From contig NC_081184.1 of the NCBI RefSeq assembly GCF_029867415.1, forward strand, positions 104,951,692-105,015,691: a DNA stretch of 64,000 bases, given 5' to 3'. Source of the stretch: Vicia villosa. Taxonomy: Eukaryota > Streptophyta > Magnoliopsida > Fabales > Fabaceae. Under the pieces are notes generated by a model. That model saw only the letters and a program-made list of their open reading frames with translations. It searched no databases and was not told where the DNA came from. Numbering within the stretch: the first letter of the stretch is position 1; each line of letters opens with the position of its first letter. Shown here piece by piece: positions 1 to 12,198 of this stretch. The translations under genes and the position numbers were made by a program.

Positions 1-1822
1 TTAGGAAATCTATCGCTTTTATCATTCTCGACTGGATTTTTTCCATTCGAAGGGGTGAGAAATTTGCAAGAATAAGGTGGTGCTTCTTTTAATTCAGCTA
101 GGTCTATTTGGACTTCTTCCACGCTGTATGAGTCTTCGAAAGGTTCGCCGTCAGCGTCTTCAGCTTCAATATATGCTACCCTCTCCTTCTTGTAACTTTT
201 ATCTGCTCTGGCCTTTTCTGCTTTTAGTCGTTCGACTTGTCGAACCCTGTCTGCCAATTGGGCCATATCCCTTAGGTATTGGGTATCCAGTTTCTTTCTG
301 ATTGAATAGTCTAGACCGCCTGCAGCCATTTCGACTAATTCATGTTCTGGGACAACCGTGAAGCATCTTGACTTCAACAAACGGAACCTGTTCAAGTAAT
401 CATCTATAGGCTCCGTGAACTTCCTCTTGATGCTAGCCAATTATTTCAGACTTATCTTGGTTTGACCCATGTAGAATTGTTCATGGAACAATCTCTCCAA
501 GTGTGCCCATGCATCTATGGAATTTGGGGGTAAGGTAGTGAACAAAATAAAAGCATTTTTTGTTAGCGAACTAGGGAAGTATTTAATTCTCAAATCCTCG
601 TTCCCTGCTAGATCCCCTGCTTCCGTCAAATATCTGGCTATGTGTTCCACCGTTGATTCACTAGTGTCCCCTGAAAACTTCGTGAATTTGGGTACCTTGG
701 TACCTCTTGGCAATTCTGTTTGCATAATATATTCGGGTATGGGGATGTGTAGTTTGGACGTCGAAGTCCAGTATTAAGGCCATTATTGGCCATAATTCTC
801 TCTATCATGGCAGTTAAATTATTCTCTGTTGCCATATTTTCTCTCCTAACCCTGTGGACTACTTCATCTGGATGTTCGTTCCTACCAACTACCCTTAATC
901 TGGGACCCTCCTCGATGGTCTCTTATTGACCAAAGTCAGTCCTTCGACCTGGATTCTCTAAATCTATCACTTGGTTTCTTCCGACTGGTGGTGGTCTAGG
1001 TGGGGGAACTGCCTCACCGGGTGTTGGCCTAGGCGGAGGAACCGTATCTTGAACACGTTCCAAGATTGGTTGACCCTCGCGATCAGGGGGTTGGTTATTT
1101 CTTCGCCTAGTTTGTGGAACTCCCATAAAATATGCCATTCGATTTATTTGTGATGATATTTTTTGGAAGGTTTCTACATTGTCCTGGTTAGTTCTAGTCA
1201 TGTTTGCCACTAATGGTGTAAAGAGTGACACTATTTCTTTGGCAAGAGCACCTAGCATATCATGGTTACTTGCATCCATTTCTTCCCTAAACGCTGCCTG
1301 ACTGTTGGTAGTTAAAAGAGGCAATTGGCTAGATGTGCCTGCATTTTGTGCACTTCGACCTATCGAATCCGTATTAGGCGAAAACGCCGTGACATTGGGT
1401 GCAGTGTATGTAGATCCTGCCATATACAAATATGGCATTCCATAAGGGTTTCCAGGCCTCCATGCATCGAATGGAGATGAAAATGGCCTTGGAGAATGTA
1501 CTTGACTTGTCAAAAAATGAAGCATCTCGTTTGTGCCTGTCGCGTGAGGCATGGTAGTCGAACTGGAAATTGGGATCATTCCTGTTGTATTTTCGGGTAT
1601 GGCTTGGGAACTAACTGCAGCCGCAGATCCTCCCGACACGGGTATTTCCTGTTCTTGTGACGTAGATGTCGAAACATGTGTAGTATTTGTTGCTACTGTT
1701 CCTGACCCTTGTGGGGGATCTTGATGCCCCCCCCCACTGGTCGAATTGACCATTTTCTTGTTGTACCTTCGTTTCGGAATCGGTGGCGCACTGTTGGTTA
1801 ATTTACCGTTCCTAAGGTTCAT
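1..1822 (-). pseudogene. Ty3/gypsy gag relic (non-chromovirus, probably Tat clade)
   Basis: Minus-strand reading starts at 1822 (MNLRNGK) with a 299-codon low-complexity N-terminal part rich in Ser, Thr, Pro and Gly. A stop at 923-925 follows, and the same frame resumes to about 740. A one-base shift then leads into a typical Retrotrans_gag domain at 725-441 (PKFTKFSGDTSES, then a Trp-containing HLERLFHEQF block). Another stop at 441-443 stands where this family normally has Glu, and homology continues to the window edge (DDYLNRFRLLKSRCF, LDYSIRKKLDTQY). Gag forms the capsid in which element RNA is reverse transcribed. With two stops and a frameshift this copy cannot make it. A primer site and LTR lie directly upstream. 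The gag call is firm; the clade is from memory of related gag proteins. Confidence 0.8.
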
Positions 1823-1885
1823 ACAAGGTCTTGATATGTTCTAGACAAAACAAAACAACCAATTAATAACAATCTGTTTGACATT

Positions 1886-1903
1886 GTCCCACTGGGCATG
1901 CCA
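1886..1903 (-). other. Probable primer-binding site of the gag relic
   Basis: On the minus strand TGGCATGCCCAGTGGGAC begins with the TGG expected for pairing to a tRNA 3' CCA end. It lies 3 bases inside the LTR edge and upstream of gag, exactly where a primer site belongs. I could not name the tRNA. Confidence 0.6.
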
Positions 1904-1906
1904 ATT

Positions 1907-2913
1907 TGTTTACGGTGATTTCCGGTAAACAACCGCTAGTCTTCTAAACTATAAAATATACTTTGGTTACTCGCAAGATCGACTAGATTGATCCTAGGAC
2001 ATAGTCAAACAATTGTCTTTTGATATGATTTGGTTCATATTTGTTTGTTCTTGCTTCAAAAACTTGTTTGTGATGTGATCATATGACTATTCATGTGAAA
2101 CAACACTTGTTATACATGTTAATATAACTTCGACAAAGAGCCATAGAAAGCGTGTAAATTGCAGAAATATAAAGTGCAGGAATATAAAGTGCAGAAATGT
2201 AAAATGCTTCGAATGAAAGTTAAACAAAAGATAAAGGAATTGAAAAGATACTTGAATAAAGAAAGATACAAAAGTATTTAAAATGGTGTTGGTGTCATAC
2301 GTACATTTCTCAGCGAACTCGCTCTCTTAACGCTTGATACTTGAGTGATTTGTGAGTGATTTGTACAAAATGAACACGCGGAATCCTAACATTAAGACTC
2401 TTATTTATACTAATTTCGACCCTAACGGTCCTACACTAATATGATGCCACGTTGCTCACATGCATACGCTTTGAATCCTTGGGATGCCATCTGTCCTTGT
2501 TCGGTTACACAGACTATTTCGAAATTCAAATCCTCCCGCCTGAATCCTCTTCCGATACGTGGCAACGTGATCAAAACCGAGAATGCTTACGGAAACGCGC
2601 CAAGCTTTAGTACTCTTTGTGTTTCGTAAAAAACGTTTAAGTCTTAGAGACAATTTATTTCGAACTAGCTTCAATCTTCATCATCTTCACCTCAACTTAA
2701 ACAACATCCTCGAAACATGGCCATCAGTAGCCATTTTTAATCTCAGAAATGGTCATCAGTAACCATCCTTCTTCGAACTCTAACTCTTCAAAGAATACTT
2801 TCTTCCAACGAAATCTCTAGCTAACAACTATATAAACCAATTAGTGGGAAATATTAATTTGTTAATTTCCACTTGATTAGGAGCCTAACCAATTATTTCA
2901 TACACACGTGACA
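1907..2913 (-). mobile_element. LTR of the Ty3/gypsy element at the window start
   Basis: The segment is bounded by TGTTTACGG at 1907 and ACGTGACA at 2913, so it has TG...CA ends. It abuts the primer site on its low side. A TATA-like GTATAAATAAG (minus strand) lies near 2400-2411, a plausible LTR promoter. No second LTR is visible, because the element runs off the window. The high-side boundary is less certain than the low one: CA also occurs two bases further out, and no target duplication could be tested. The adjoining sequence from 2914 looks like a Tekay-type LTR, so this element probably inserted into it. Confidence 0.6.
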
Positions 2914-3991
2914 CCAGGGGGGTTAAAATGGACAAGGTAGCAAAACAACTAACATGGGACGCCCACCATAGCTAAGGGACAGACGTCCCTCTCCCCATAA
3001 CCACTAAGGGCGCCCACCCTCCATCTCTTGCTCCCAAGGGGCGCCCGCCCCACTGCCTTAAGGGGGCCCCTCTCATTTGTTCTTTCTTCCTGATCGTGGA
3101 GTGCCCGCGTCCCAAAATACACTTCTTCTATTTTTCCTCGAACTTCTACAATTCCTTCACTCGGTAAATTTTCCTTTCTTTACAATCGATCAACAATTTT
3201 CACCTAATAACATACTATATTGCAGGGTATAAGCATAATTGATTCACATCAACAAGATCCAAATTCAGTGTCAATTCTCACTAATTCTAACAACTTCAAG
3301 CAACAAATATTCACCACAGTAGTAAAACACGCTAAACAAATTCTTCAACACAGACCAATCAAACACAGAGGCAAAACACAATCCATGGCACATAATCATA
3401 TAATCCCAATCCACATACGATTCATCATATACCCGGTTATAGAGATTGAACCCCACCCTTACCTTGGATTCGGAGTCCGTTCTACAATTTCCGGTCGAAT
3501 TTTCCCAACTGCCGCAACTTCCAAACTCCGCCCTTTGATTCTTCTCTTTGAAATTCCACCGCAAATCAACCGTACCGGCTTTTTCTCCAAAAGTCCTTGT
3601 GCCTCTACTTGCTCTTGCTGCGTGACCTAATAATTTTATTTCTTTGATATCAAAACCTAATAATTCTCCCTCACTTATTTTCTCAAAATAATACTATAAT
3701 TCTAATTAGTCTATTGGGCTTACTTTCTACACTCTCAATATTACTTCTTCCAACCTAACAATTTAAGCCCACCTAAGCAAATAATTTCATATAATTCTAC
3801 TATCATTCTAAATAAACCATCACTAATATTATTTCTTATAATATTTCTCCTACTAAACCGACTTATCAACTCAACAACTCAAATCAACATATTAATCCCA
3901 ATACGCCTCTAATAATACCGATAATTTCCCAAACTTCGACTAATTCCAATAAATAAATCCTTAATTAATTAATTAAATTTGGGGCGTTACA
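2914..3991 (-). mobile_element. Tekay-type chromovirus LTR fragment, copy 1
   Basis: The high end reads GGGGCGTTACA at 3981-3991; on the minus strand this is TGTAACGCCCC, the LTR start typical of Tekay/Del chromoviruses. The AT-rich stretch just inside it (TTAATTAATTAATTAAATTT) and the inner block CCCACCCTTACCTT (about 3453) recur in the LTR ending at 53376. A GC-rich run of GGGCGCCC-like words lies at about 2960-3110. The low side is cut by the LTR ending at 2913. No coding sequence is credible here; short open frames at 3220-3630 are chance. Confidence 0.6.
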
Positions 3992-5035
3992 CGTGTCAGC
4001 AGACCAAATACTTGGCAACAAAATTAAAGAAGGCAGAGGGCCAACACGGGTGCCCCTGTCACCTGACACGACCCGTGTTCGCAGGCGCGATAATATTTCT
4101 GAATTTTGGCGTTTGATATTGTCTTGGATCATTAAGGGTACTTTGGACTTTCTGCATTGCTGGATGACAACCTGAAACTAATTAGATCTAGTTTTTAGAA
4201 GGAGGAAGGGACTTTTGGATTGTACGAAAGAACTACAGAAAAAAGAAGAGATCTCTCAAGGGTTTAGGAGAACGAAAATCTTCAAGAGCTATCGCGATTG
4301 AAGATCAACAAAATCCATTGTTCTTGTAATGACTAAGCCTCCTTTTGTATTTTCTTTGAATATTATGAGCGGCTAAACCCCCCAATGATAGGGGGTGTCC
4401 CTGAATTGCTTTTGTGATAAACCTAATTTCCATTATTTTATTATATTGATGTTTTTATGAATCTAATTTATGGTGCAAAGTTCTTAACGCTTTTTCTATT
4501 GGACAAATAGATTTAGATTTACGGTTAGGGTTCAGGTCGGGCAAACCACCTTATCACTATTTGCACAATAATACTACGGTTGATATTGCTTAGGAATGAG
4601 GATTCACCGTAGTAACCAGAACAATCTTGTTAAAATATATATTGCTTGGTATCATCTTTAATGGCTAAGGAATTAGGATTAAAGATGAATACCAAAAGGT
4701 TTTCAGCTAAGGAATTGGGGAAAACGATTTTTGAGATTCGGTAGTAGATCATTCTAACACATATTTCATAAAATAAGGACTAATGTTTGTTACAAGGCAA
4801 TTCATACATCTTGCCCTAGCATGCTTTCTCATATCGTTTATAAAGACAATTTTACGCTTTGCTTTACTTTGTTATCGTTAGTCATTATTTCACTACAATC
4901 ACCAAAACCCCCATGTTCTTTTGTTCAATTGAGTCATTGTAGTAACTTATATTTCCTACGCATTCCTCGAGATCAATACTTGGGATAAATCCCTATTATT
5001 ACTACATAGGTGAAAATAGTACACTTCTATTTTTT
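3992..5035 (+). mobile_element. Athila/Cyclops-type LTR fragment
   Basis: The sequence has the feel of an Athila-family LTR read on the plus strand: GAGCGGCTAAACCCCC with GGGGGTG near 4370-4400, the long AT-rich central part, and the 3' portion with TGGGATAAATCCCTATTA (about 4980) and GTGAAAATAGTACACTT before 5030. It stops abruptly where minus-strand chromovirus gag begins at about 5036. The expected Athila primer site (TGGCGCCGTTGCC-like) is absent, so this is a truncated LTR without internal region. Family assignment rests on remembered motifs. Confidence 0.45.
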
Positions 5036-5624
5036 TGATCAATAACCATTAGCCTTCTTGATAGCAGGTCTCAAAGCATTCACAAACTTAAGACACTTAG
5101 ACCTCTCAACACCCGTAGTGTTGTAATGAGGACCAATTCTTAATCAACTCCTGAAATCTTGCAGCATACTCTGCTATAGTTCCGTTACCCTGCAACACCT
5201 TAAGAAATTCCATCTATTTCTTTCCACGAACATTTTCTGGAAAATAGTTCTAAGAAAATGCATCACGAAAAAGATCCCAAGTAACCTCAATACCATCTTT
5301 ATCAAACCTCTAAATAGTGTTACACCACCAATCCTCAACTTCCTTCTCAGGCATATGGGTACCAAACTGCACCTTCCGTGCATCCGTACAATTCATGACT
5401 TGAAATATCTTCTTAATCTCTTTCAGCCATGCTTGCGCCTTGTCAGGTTCATGCTCTCCCTCAAGGATTTGAGGATTGTTCCTCTGGAACTTTTCCAAAG
5501 CATGAAACTCATCCTCTTCACCTTTCCGATTACCAGCATTCACATGTGGAGGTTGCCCAATAGCACCAACCAACAATTTCAATGCCTCGCCAATAATATC
5601 ATCATTCCTTCTTGCAACCATCAT
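5036..5624 (-). pseudogene. Tekay/Del-type chromovirus gag fragment
   Basis: Translation from 5624 or 5621 gives the family start VARRND, then FQRNNPQILEGEHEPDKAQ and WLKEIKKIFQVMNC, the classic Del/Tekay gag core, ending near EDWWCNT at about 5315. The homology then continues in other frames (LQGNGTIAEYAARFQELIK, about 5200-5140; VERSKCLKFVNALRPAIKKA, about 5120-5050). At least two frameshifts or stops break it. No zinc knuckle, protease or polymerase follows: the frame is cut at about 5036 by the neighbouring LTR piece. The initiator-Met primer site and LTR lie just upstream at 5734-5750, so this is the 5' stub of a minus-strand element. Confidence 0.8.
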
Positions 5625-5733
5625 CTTGAGATTCCAAACAACCAACAGATAAACAATATCGATTGTGTCACATACACAAATCAAATACAAAAGGGAATAA
5701 ATGTATTAATAACCTGGCCAACTGGCCGACCAT

Positions 5734-5745
5734 GCTCTGATACCA
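5734..5745 (-). other. Primer-binding site, initiator Met tRNA
   Basis: On the minus strand TGGTATCAGAGC is an exact match to the complement of the plant initiator-Met tRNA 3' end. It lies 4 bases from the LTR edge at 5750 and upstream of the gag stub, the standard arrangement for Tekay-type elements. Confidence 0.9.
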
Positions 5746-6325
5746 CTTATGTAACACCCCCCTCTAATCCCAAGTAAATACTATAATTATGTAGAAAGAT
5801 TAGAGTAAAATTAGCATACATACCTCAAAGGGCGTCACATTTATTTTCAAAAACAACAAAACATACACCTGGTCATAATCATAACATTTATTTAAACTTC
5901 ATGTTTCATATGCATATCACAGCGGAATAATTCTTTTCTTAATTGATACTAATCATTTCATCTCGTAAAATGAACCATGTATCAAGGCTTAGGCATTAAA
6001 GCCACGTCATCATATAATCTCAGAATACAATACCAAATAAAAGAAAGTATCACAAGTATCTCTCAAAACAACAACATGAGTTCAAATAACCCTCGTGTTA
6101 CATGACCAGAGCATGACTCACTACCTAAGATAAAGCTAATCAAAAGCTAACTCCTCCGACTAATCCTCGCGAGAAGCACCGCTATCTTGAGTACCTGAGC
6201 GATATCGTACAAAACATCATTCCAACAAAAGGGTGAGAATTCATATCATTATGAAAATATATAATAATAAGTAATGCATAAAATACATTCACCAACCTAA
6301 TTCATCACACTTCACATATTCAGGT

Positions 6326-9300
6326 TGTCATACCCCAAAATTTGCCCATCTCATTTCCCTATTCAAGCTCATACTAAAGTTCAAGACTCAAAGGCATACT
6401 CTCCTAAACAATGAACTCCTGAACTAGGGTTTTGCTTTCTCTGAAGAAAATCAATGAATCAAAGGCTCAAATACATCTCATATGGCTTATGATGTTTCAA
6501 ATTATCTCCATGACAAAATTCAGGCTCTAATTCAAAGGATTGGTCACTCAATTGCTCAGAAAGTCAACAGTCGACTAATTTGGCCTAAAAGTCAACTGTG
6601 GTCAAAGTACAGTCAAAACTCCTGATTTTTTGCCAACAACCTTATTTTGAAGTATCATTCATCATTTTATCAAGGATTGATCATGATTCATCAAGGGAAT
6701 TTCAAAAATCAACAAAGTCAAAAGTTTCTAAATTAGGGTTTTCATAGGAGAAAGTCAACTGAACTTTGACCAGCCATAACTCTCACATGGAACATCAAAA
6801 ATTTTCCATCCAAAGCTCATTTTGAAGGAAATTGAATTCTCTACAACTTTGTCTCTCACATGCCAAGGCTAGAAATGCTTCATTTGAGAGATATGGATCA
6901 AAACATTATAGGTCCTTTTTGAAAGTCAACCAAAGCAGTTTTTTGTCAAAGCCCATATCATCAAGATAAAATCATCAAATGGAAAAAAGCTTCCAAAGTG
7001 GCTTGTAGAGGACATCTTGAGGTTTCCAAAAAGTCCTAGAAATCCTCCATATCTTAAAAATTGAGGGAGATATGCCTTGTCAAAGTTGGACAAATTTGAG
7101 TGAAAAATGTGAAACAAAAGTAGTTCAAAATGAGTTTTCTTGCAAATGGGCCCAAGTTTTTAAGATCCAAGCTTGTTACTCAAGTTATCAAAAAGGTCCA
7201 AGTCCAAAGCCACGAATTATTGATTAATATTTAATTTTTTTATTGAATTTAATTCATTAAAAGTGATATAAAATCAAATATTGTGGAAAATATTCAAAAG
7301 ATTTGATTTGTTTTTGGTTCTAATCAATTTCAATCATCAAATTACTCCATAATTGATTCAAATTTCGTGCAAGGAAAGATTGGTAAAGATTTATGCAAAA
7401 AAATCCAAAATTGAAAGGATATTCAACCAAGTCTCAATCAATCTTCAATATCATGATTCAAGGAGATTTTATGCAAATTGGCTAACCTAATTGACTCTAC
7501 TATATAGCCATAACATGTCAAAGGCATGAGGACAAGGATTGGCAGCCTTGGAAGCCCTAAACAAGTTCCTTCAAATTCAAATAAAAGTCAAAGTCATTCT
7601 CAGAATTTGAGGTAGATTCACAACGTTTTAATCATCTTAATCGATTCCTGGACCTTTCTTGAAGCCAATCCGATCATCATCATACGATTCAGACTGCTTA
7701 AAAACGTAAATATTTGCTCACGAAAGAGCAATATCTTCTTGAATTCGGTTCCTATAATTTACGCATCATAAACATATTTTGGTTGCATATTTATGTGCAG
7801 AATCATGTTTGCAAGGTTTCTGGATTGTCAATTTTGAGTTTAGTTGCAGGTATCAAGAATCACCATGACTAGGGTTTGGTGTTCATGATTTGGGGCCATT
7901 AGGTTAGAGACAAAATCAGCCAAAATAAATAACACCGTTGGATTCGTTGGGCAGTTTATGGTCGATCCATGACCTTAATTTTGATTTACAATTCGTTCTT
8001 TTTGAGCTTTGATTTGCAGGGTCTATGGCAACACCAGAAAACTGTTGCCTAAAGTTCTTGCATTTCCAAAAGAATCAACGAGGAAGAAGAATTGGGGAGC
8101 GTGCGTTTTGGTTTGAATTCCCATATAGTATTTATTTTCATATATTATTTAATAAGTGTCTCATATTAACAGCGTTGGAAACTGGTACAGATGGCAGGGG
8201 CGTTTGTTGGTGAAGGGTAGAACCTGGGTTCGATACCCATGAGCGATGCTATATTTTTTTATTTGTTCAATATATTTGTTTACTCCTAGATCCGATGTGC
8301 TTCCTTCCCTCACGACCATGGCGCACCTTCAATTCAAACCACCAGATCTCTTGTGGATCAAATCTGACGCTTCTGAAGGCGCAGGACCATGATGAACCTG
8401 CAAGAACCAACCACACCTGATCACTTACGCTAAGTTTTCTTATTTCTTACTTATTTATTTTTTCTTATTTGTTTTCTTCCTTAAATTTTTTTATGGTGTT
8501 TTTCCTTTTATTTTTCCTTTTGTTTATCTTCTTTTAACTAATATCTTAATAAAATTGAGTTTTCATATTTTTTTATTATAAAATATCAACAAATGTTTTT
8601 TTTAATTAATAAATGTTTTTTTACTAATTAAATTAGGGTAATTAGTAAATAATTTAGTAGTCAATTTTAGATTAAATAATTTAATTAGTAGATTAAATTA
8701 GGGTAATTAGTAAATAATTTAGTCAATTAATTTAAGATAATAACTAATTTAGGGTCTGTTTAGCCTCGACTTAGGTAAACACTAGAAACCTTAAGGTAGG
8801 TTTTATCTATTAACTGTAGGTTTAGGTTTTTACCCCTAATTTTTTACCCATTGTTTTAACCCTGATTTATCCTGATAAATTAGGGTCGTCGATTTTTAAT
8901 GCACTAAAATTTCTCTTCTTTGTGCAAATTTTCAGGGTAAATCAGAGATCCTTCCGACTACGCGCCATATCAGATCAAAAAGCTAAGTCCCTACTTAATT
9001 ATTATTTTAAATATTATTTATTTTTGCCTTTATAAAATATAAATTAGGGTTTAATTTCGAATGTTAATGAACTCCTCCTGCACTCACCCTTTGTTGTTTA
9101 TTTTTCCTTTTCCAATTTTCAGGATTAGCCAATCGTCAGAGCTCGAATGTTCGGTAACCCTAAAATCCATTCTATTTTTAACTTCTTTTTTTATTATTAC
9201 TTATGTCAAACCATTTGCTTTACTGGGGTTTTATTATTGCCTCTTTTCCCCTTCCCCATGGTTGATTATGTAATTGTTCCCTGGTTGTATTGTTTGGCCT

Positions 9301-10170
9301 TAAAGGCACTTAACACTGTATATTTGAACTGCGTGGTTAGTAATCCTAGGGAGTGATAACCTCGAACTGAATCTAGAATCACCTAATTACAAGATAATAT
9401 AACTGAATCTGGTCACGTGATTGTTGCACCCACACACCTTTTATGGTAACCTCTCTTGTTGCCTGTTGCCTTGTGTTTTTCAGTGCATAATAGCCAAGTC
9501 CCTCGAATACGAGGATACCTCAGCAATGTTGCCCTCGGTTCATTCTTAAGATCATGAGTCCCAATGATGCTGCCTTCGATTCGCTAATATGATCTCGTCC
9601 CTCGAAGTTGCCTACGAAATGCTGAGGTATCCTCTGGTTGCCTAAAAAATAATGGCTATTCTGATCCTTCCCTTAGACTACCTGCCCCTCTATGGCAGGG
9701 ACAGTCTTGTGGCGAACGATGATTCGACGACCCTTTAACCTCTGAATAAAAGGACTTCCCTACCCTCCTATGGTATGGATAGCCCTGAAAGGCTAAAAGA
9801 ACATTTTTCATCTAACCAGGTAATTTGCCCCTAATTGCTTTGCTCTAGTTTAAAAATCTTTTCATTACACTTCTTTTTAAAAAACTTCAATAAGGCTACG
9901 CTCACTTACGAGCTAAAGTCCTTGTTTCTTCTTCTTCTACATTTCTAAACTTTTGGTTTCTGAAAGAGCAAAGCAATTAAGAGCCCATGGATAACCATGG
10001 ATACAAAGGGTGCTTTAAACCATCCCTTTGTATAACTTACCCCCCGAACTCAGTTTTCTTTTAAAGAGGTCTTTCCTGTTCTTTTAGCCTTTCCTAATTG
10101 GATAAAATAAAATTCGGTGGCGACTCTTGCTATTCGCAACATTTCGATAAAGTCAGTTCACCGTATTACA
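6326..10170 (+). mobile_element. Ogre-type solo LTR A, TSD CAGGT
   Basis: Starts TGTCATACCCCAAAATTTGCCC, the hallmark of legume Ogre (Ty3/gypsy Tat) LTRs, and ends CCGTATTACA. The five bases CAGGT stand at 6321-6325 and again at 10171-10175: an exact 5-bp target duplication. The 3845-bp span has no gag or pol, so it is a solo LTR left by recombination between LTRs. Family landmarks near the 3' end include CCTCCTATGGTATGGATAGCCC (about 9766), a CCCTTTG...CCCCCGAAC block (about 10020-10050) and GGTGGCGACTCTTG (about 10117). Several open frames (6926-7117, 8025-8213, 9061-9356) match no known protein and are left out. Confidence 0.85.
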
Positions 10171-10461
10171 CAGGTATTCAACATTTTCCAATACAGTTTT
10201 GTCATACCCCAATTTTTGACCCTAAGATCATATATCATTTGCATCTTAATCAGTAATCAAGAGTTGCATTTTAAAGCTTTGTTTTTGGTGTTGTGCTCAC
10301 TTCATCTTTGAGAGGAACCATTAAGCACCTCTGTTTGTTTAGCTTGTATATGTTACACTAACCACAATGCCAAAAATATTGCTTTGTTCCTTTTGTATGT
10401 TTGTGTTTTGTAGATATCAAGCCATAGCATCCATTAAATAAGGCATTTTCAACATTTCTGA

Positions 10462-11450
10462 CAGAGGAAATCGATTTCCCTCTGGGGTAAATCAATTTTC
10501 CTACTACATTTTGCGCCAGGCTCTCACTTTTTCATAGAGGAAATCGATTTCCCTCCTGGGTAAATCGATTTCATGCAGCAAATTTGGGCAAAAAAGGAAC
10601 AATTCTCAAGCTTAGTGATATTTGGCACCATTTTTTGGGAGAATATTCTTGATCTCATAATTTCATGCCTCATCATGATTAAATCCTATCATACACCCTC
10701 ATTTGATGACATGTGCACCACTTGATCATTTCTTGGATCACTTTTTCATTATCACCTATATTCCACATTATTACCATAATTAATTTCCTTCACAAACATC
10801 ATTTTAATCCCATTTCTTGCCAATTAAATTCAAATAAATCTCCAAGGGACAATTACCAATTTGCCACTACCCTCACTTCCAATTCTATAAATAGAGGCCT
10901 CCTCTCATTCATTTCACAAGCTTTTGAGAGTCAAAACCACTCTTGCAAATTATCTTCCCAACCTTTCCCAAATCACTCAAAGCTCCTCCTCTCCAAAAAG
11001 TTAGTAAGATTCACATTGAACCTTACTAATCTTTGAGATAAACCTTAATCCAAACACTTTTTCTTCATCCATTATTGGTAGATAAAGGCTTGTTGGTGTT
11101 TGTTCTTGAAGAAGTTGATTTCAATTGGTAATTTCTAGATCCACTTCCATCCTTCAAGATATGATCCTTTGTTGATCATATGTGCTACATCTATGGTGTT
11201 ACTTTGGTGCTATTTGCTGGTGATTTGATGGTATTTTCGTGCACCATTGTATCCAAGATCACAAGGTGTTTGGTTTTATGTTTAAACAACTTTTCTCCCT
11301 TTAGATGCTGTTTTTTCTAGAAAATGCACTGATGAAATCAATTTCCCTCTAGATGAAATCGATTTCATGCTGTTGTTTTATGCAATTTTTGAAAGATGCA
11401 GTTGATGAAATCGATTTCCCTCTTGATGAAATTGATTTCATGCTGACAGA
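10462..11450. repeat. Clustered GAAATCGATTTC palindromes in LTR B
   Basis: About eight copies of the perfect 12-base palindrome GAAATCGATTTC or one-base variants occur in pairs, spaced by CCCTC-rich linkers, at about 10466-10575 and 11333-11445. They may bind a protein or simply be amplified LTR sequence. Confidence 0.7.
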
Positions 11451-11865
11451 ATCTTGTTTTTTGCCTTTTTAAACTTGTTTTTGGTTCTTCCTCTTCTCCT
11501 ACTTCTTTCATTCGATGTTTACTTTGAATTGCAAGTTTAGAGGTCTAATTTCTCTTCAAATTCAATGGACTTAGGGTGTTGATGGGGTAAAAATCCTATA
11601 CACAATATTAAGTGATTGAACTTGAAGATGAAAGGAACCTTTAATGTAATTCCATCTTTTTCTTCTCCTTTTCTTCTCTATCAATCTTCTGATAAGCTTT
11701 CATTGAAATTAAACCCGAGTTCATCATTCACTCACCATTGATCTTCATTTACTAACTATTAACAATTAACAACTAACTTTACTTTTATGCTCCTTATTAT
11801 ATTGTCCTTTATTTTTATCGCTTTATGATTTTATTTTATCATTTATCATTCATCATCATCTTTAT

Positions 11866-11993
11866 GTTTATGCCAATTTTGCTTTTGTCCACTTGGATGT
11901 ATGTTTATGTTTACGCAATTTTTCCTTTGTCCACTTGGACGTATGTTTATGATTACGCCATTTTTCTTTTGTCCAATTGGACCATACTTTACT
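11866..11993. repeat. Roughly 43-bp tandem repeat, 3 copies, in LTR B
   Basis: Three imperfect units each contain TTTGTCCACTTGGA preceded by a GTTTAYGCCA-like word and followed by GTATGTTTATG. A small minisatellite inside a non-coding LTR. Confidence 0.7.
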
Positions 11994-12178
11994 TTTATGA
12001 TTAAAATACTAATGATAAACTTGAACCTTAAAAGACTTGATGTGGACTTGGACTTTGGTTACCATACCCTAAGCTTGGAAGGACGGATCTATGGACTTAG
12101 AATTAGGACCTCGACCCTAGCGCCTTGGAGTTTCATCTGAGTTCTTTGACTGTGGTTATATTCTGTTTGTCTGGAAGT

Positions 12179-12198
12179 CCTTGGAGTTTACTCCAAGG
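12179..12198. repeat. Perfect hairpin in LTR B
   Basis: CCTTGGAGT and ACTCCAAGG form a 9-bp stem around a TT loop. Two weaker copies of the downstream half (TCCAAGACATTGTG at about 12256, TCCAAGGGCTTGG at about 12333) follow. Confidence 0.6.

Noticed and set aside
3220..3630. Plus-strand 136-codon ORF with Cys-rich end
   Set aside because: Lies inside a Tekay-type LTR, no recognisable domain, composition of non-coding sequence.
8205..8246. tRNA-like stretch with GGGTTCGATACCC resembling a T-arm/B box
   Set aside because: No acceptor stem, D-arm or anticodon arm can be drawn upstream, and the motif lies inside the Ogre-type LTR.
9061..9356. Two overlapping plus-strand ORFs with hydrophobic residues
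   Set aside because: Phe/Leu-rich translation of T-rich LTR sequence, no known domain, inside solo LTR A.
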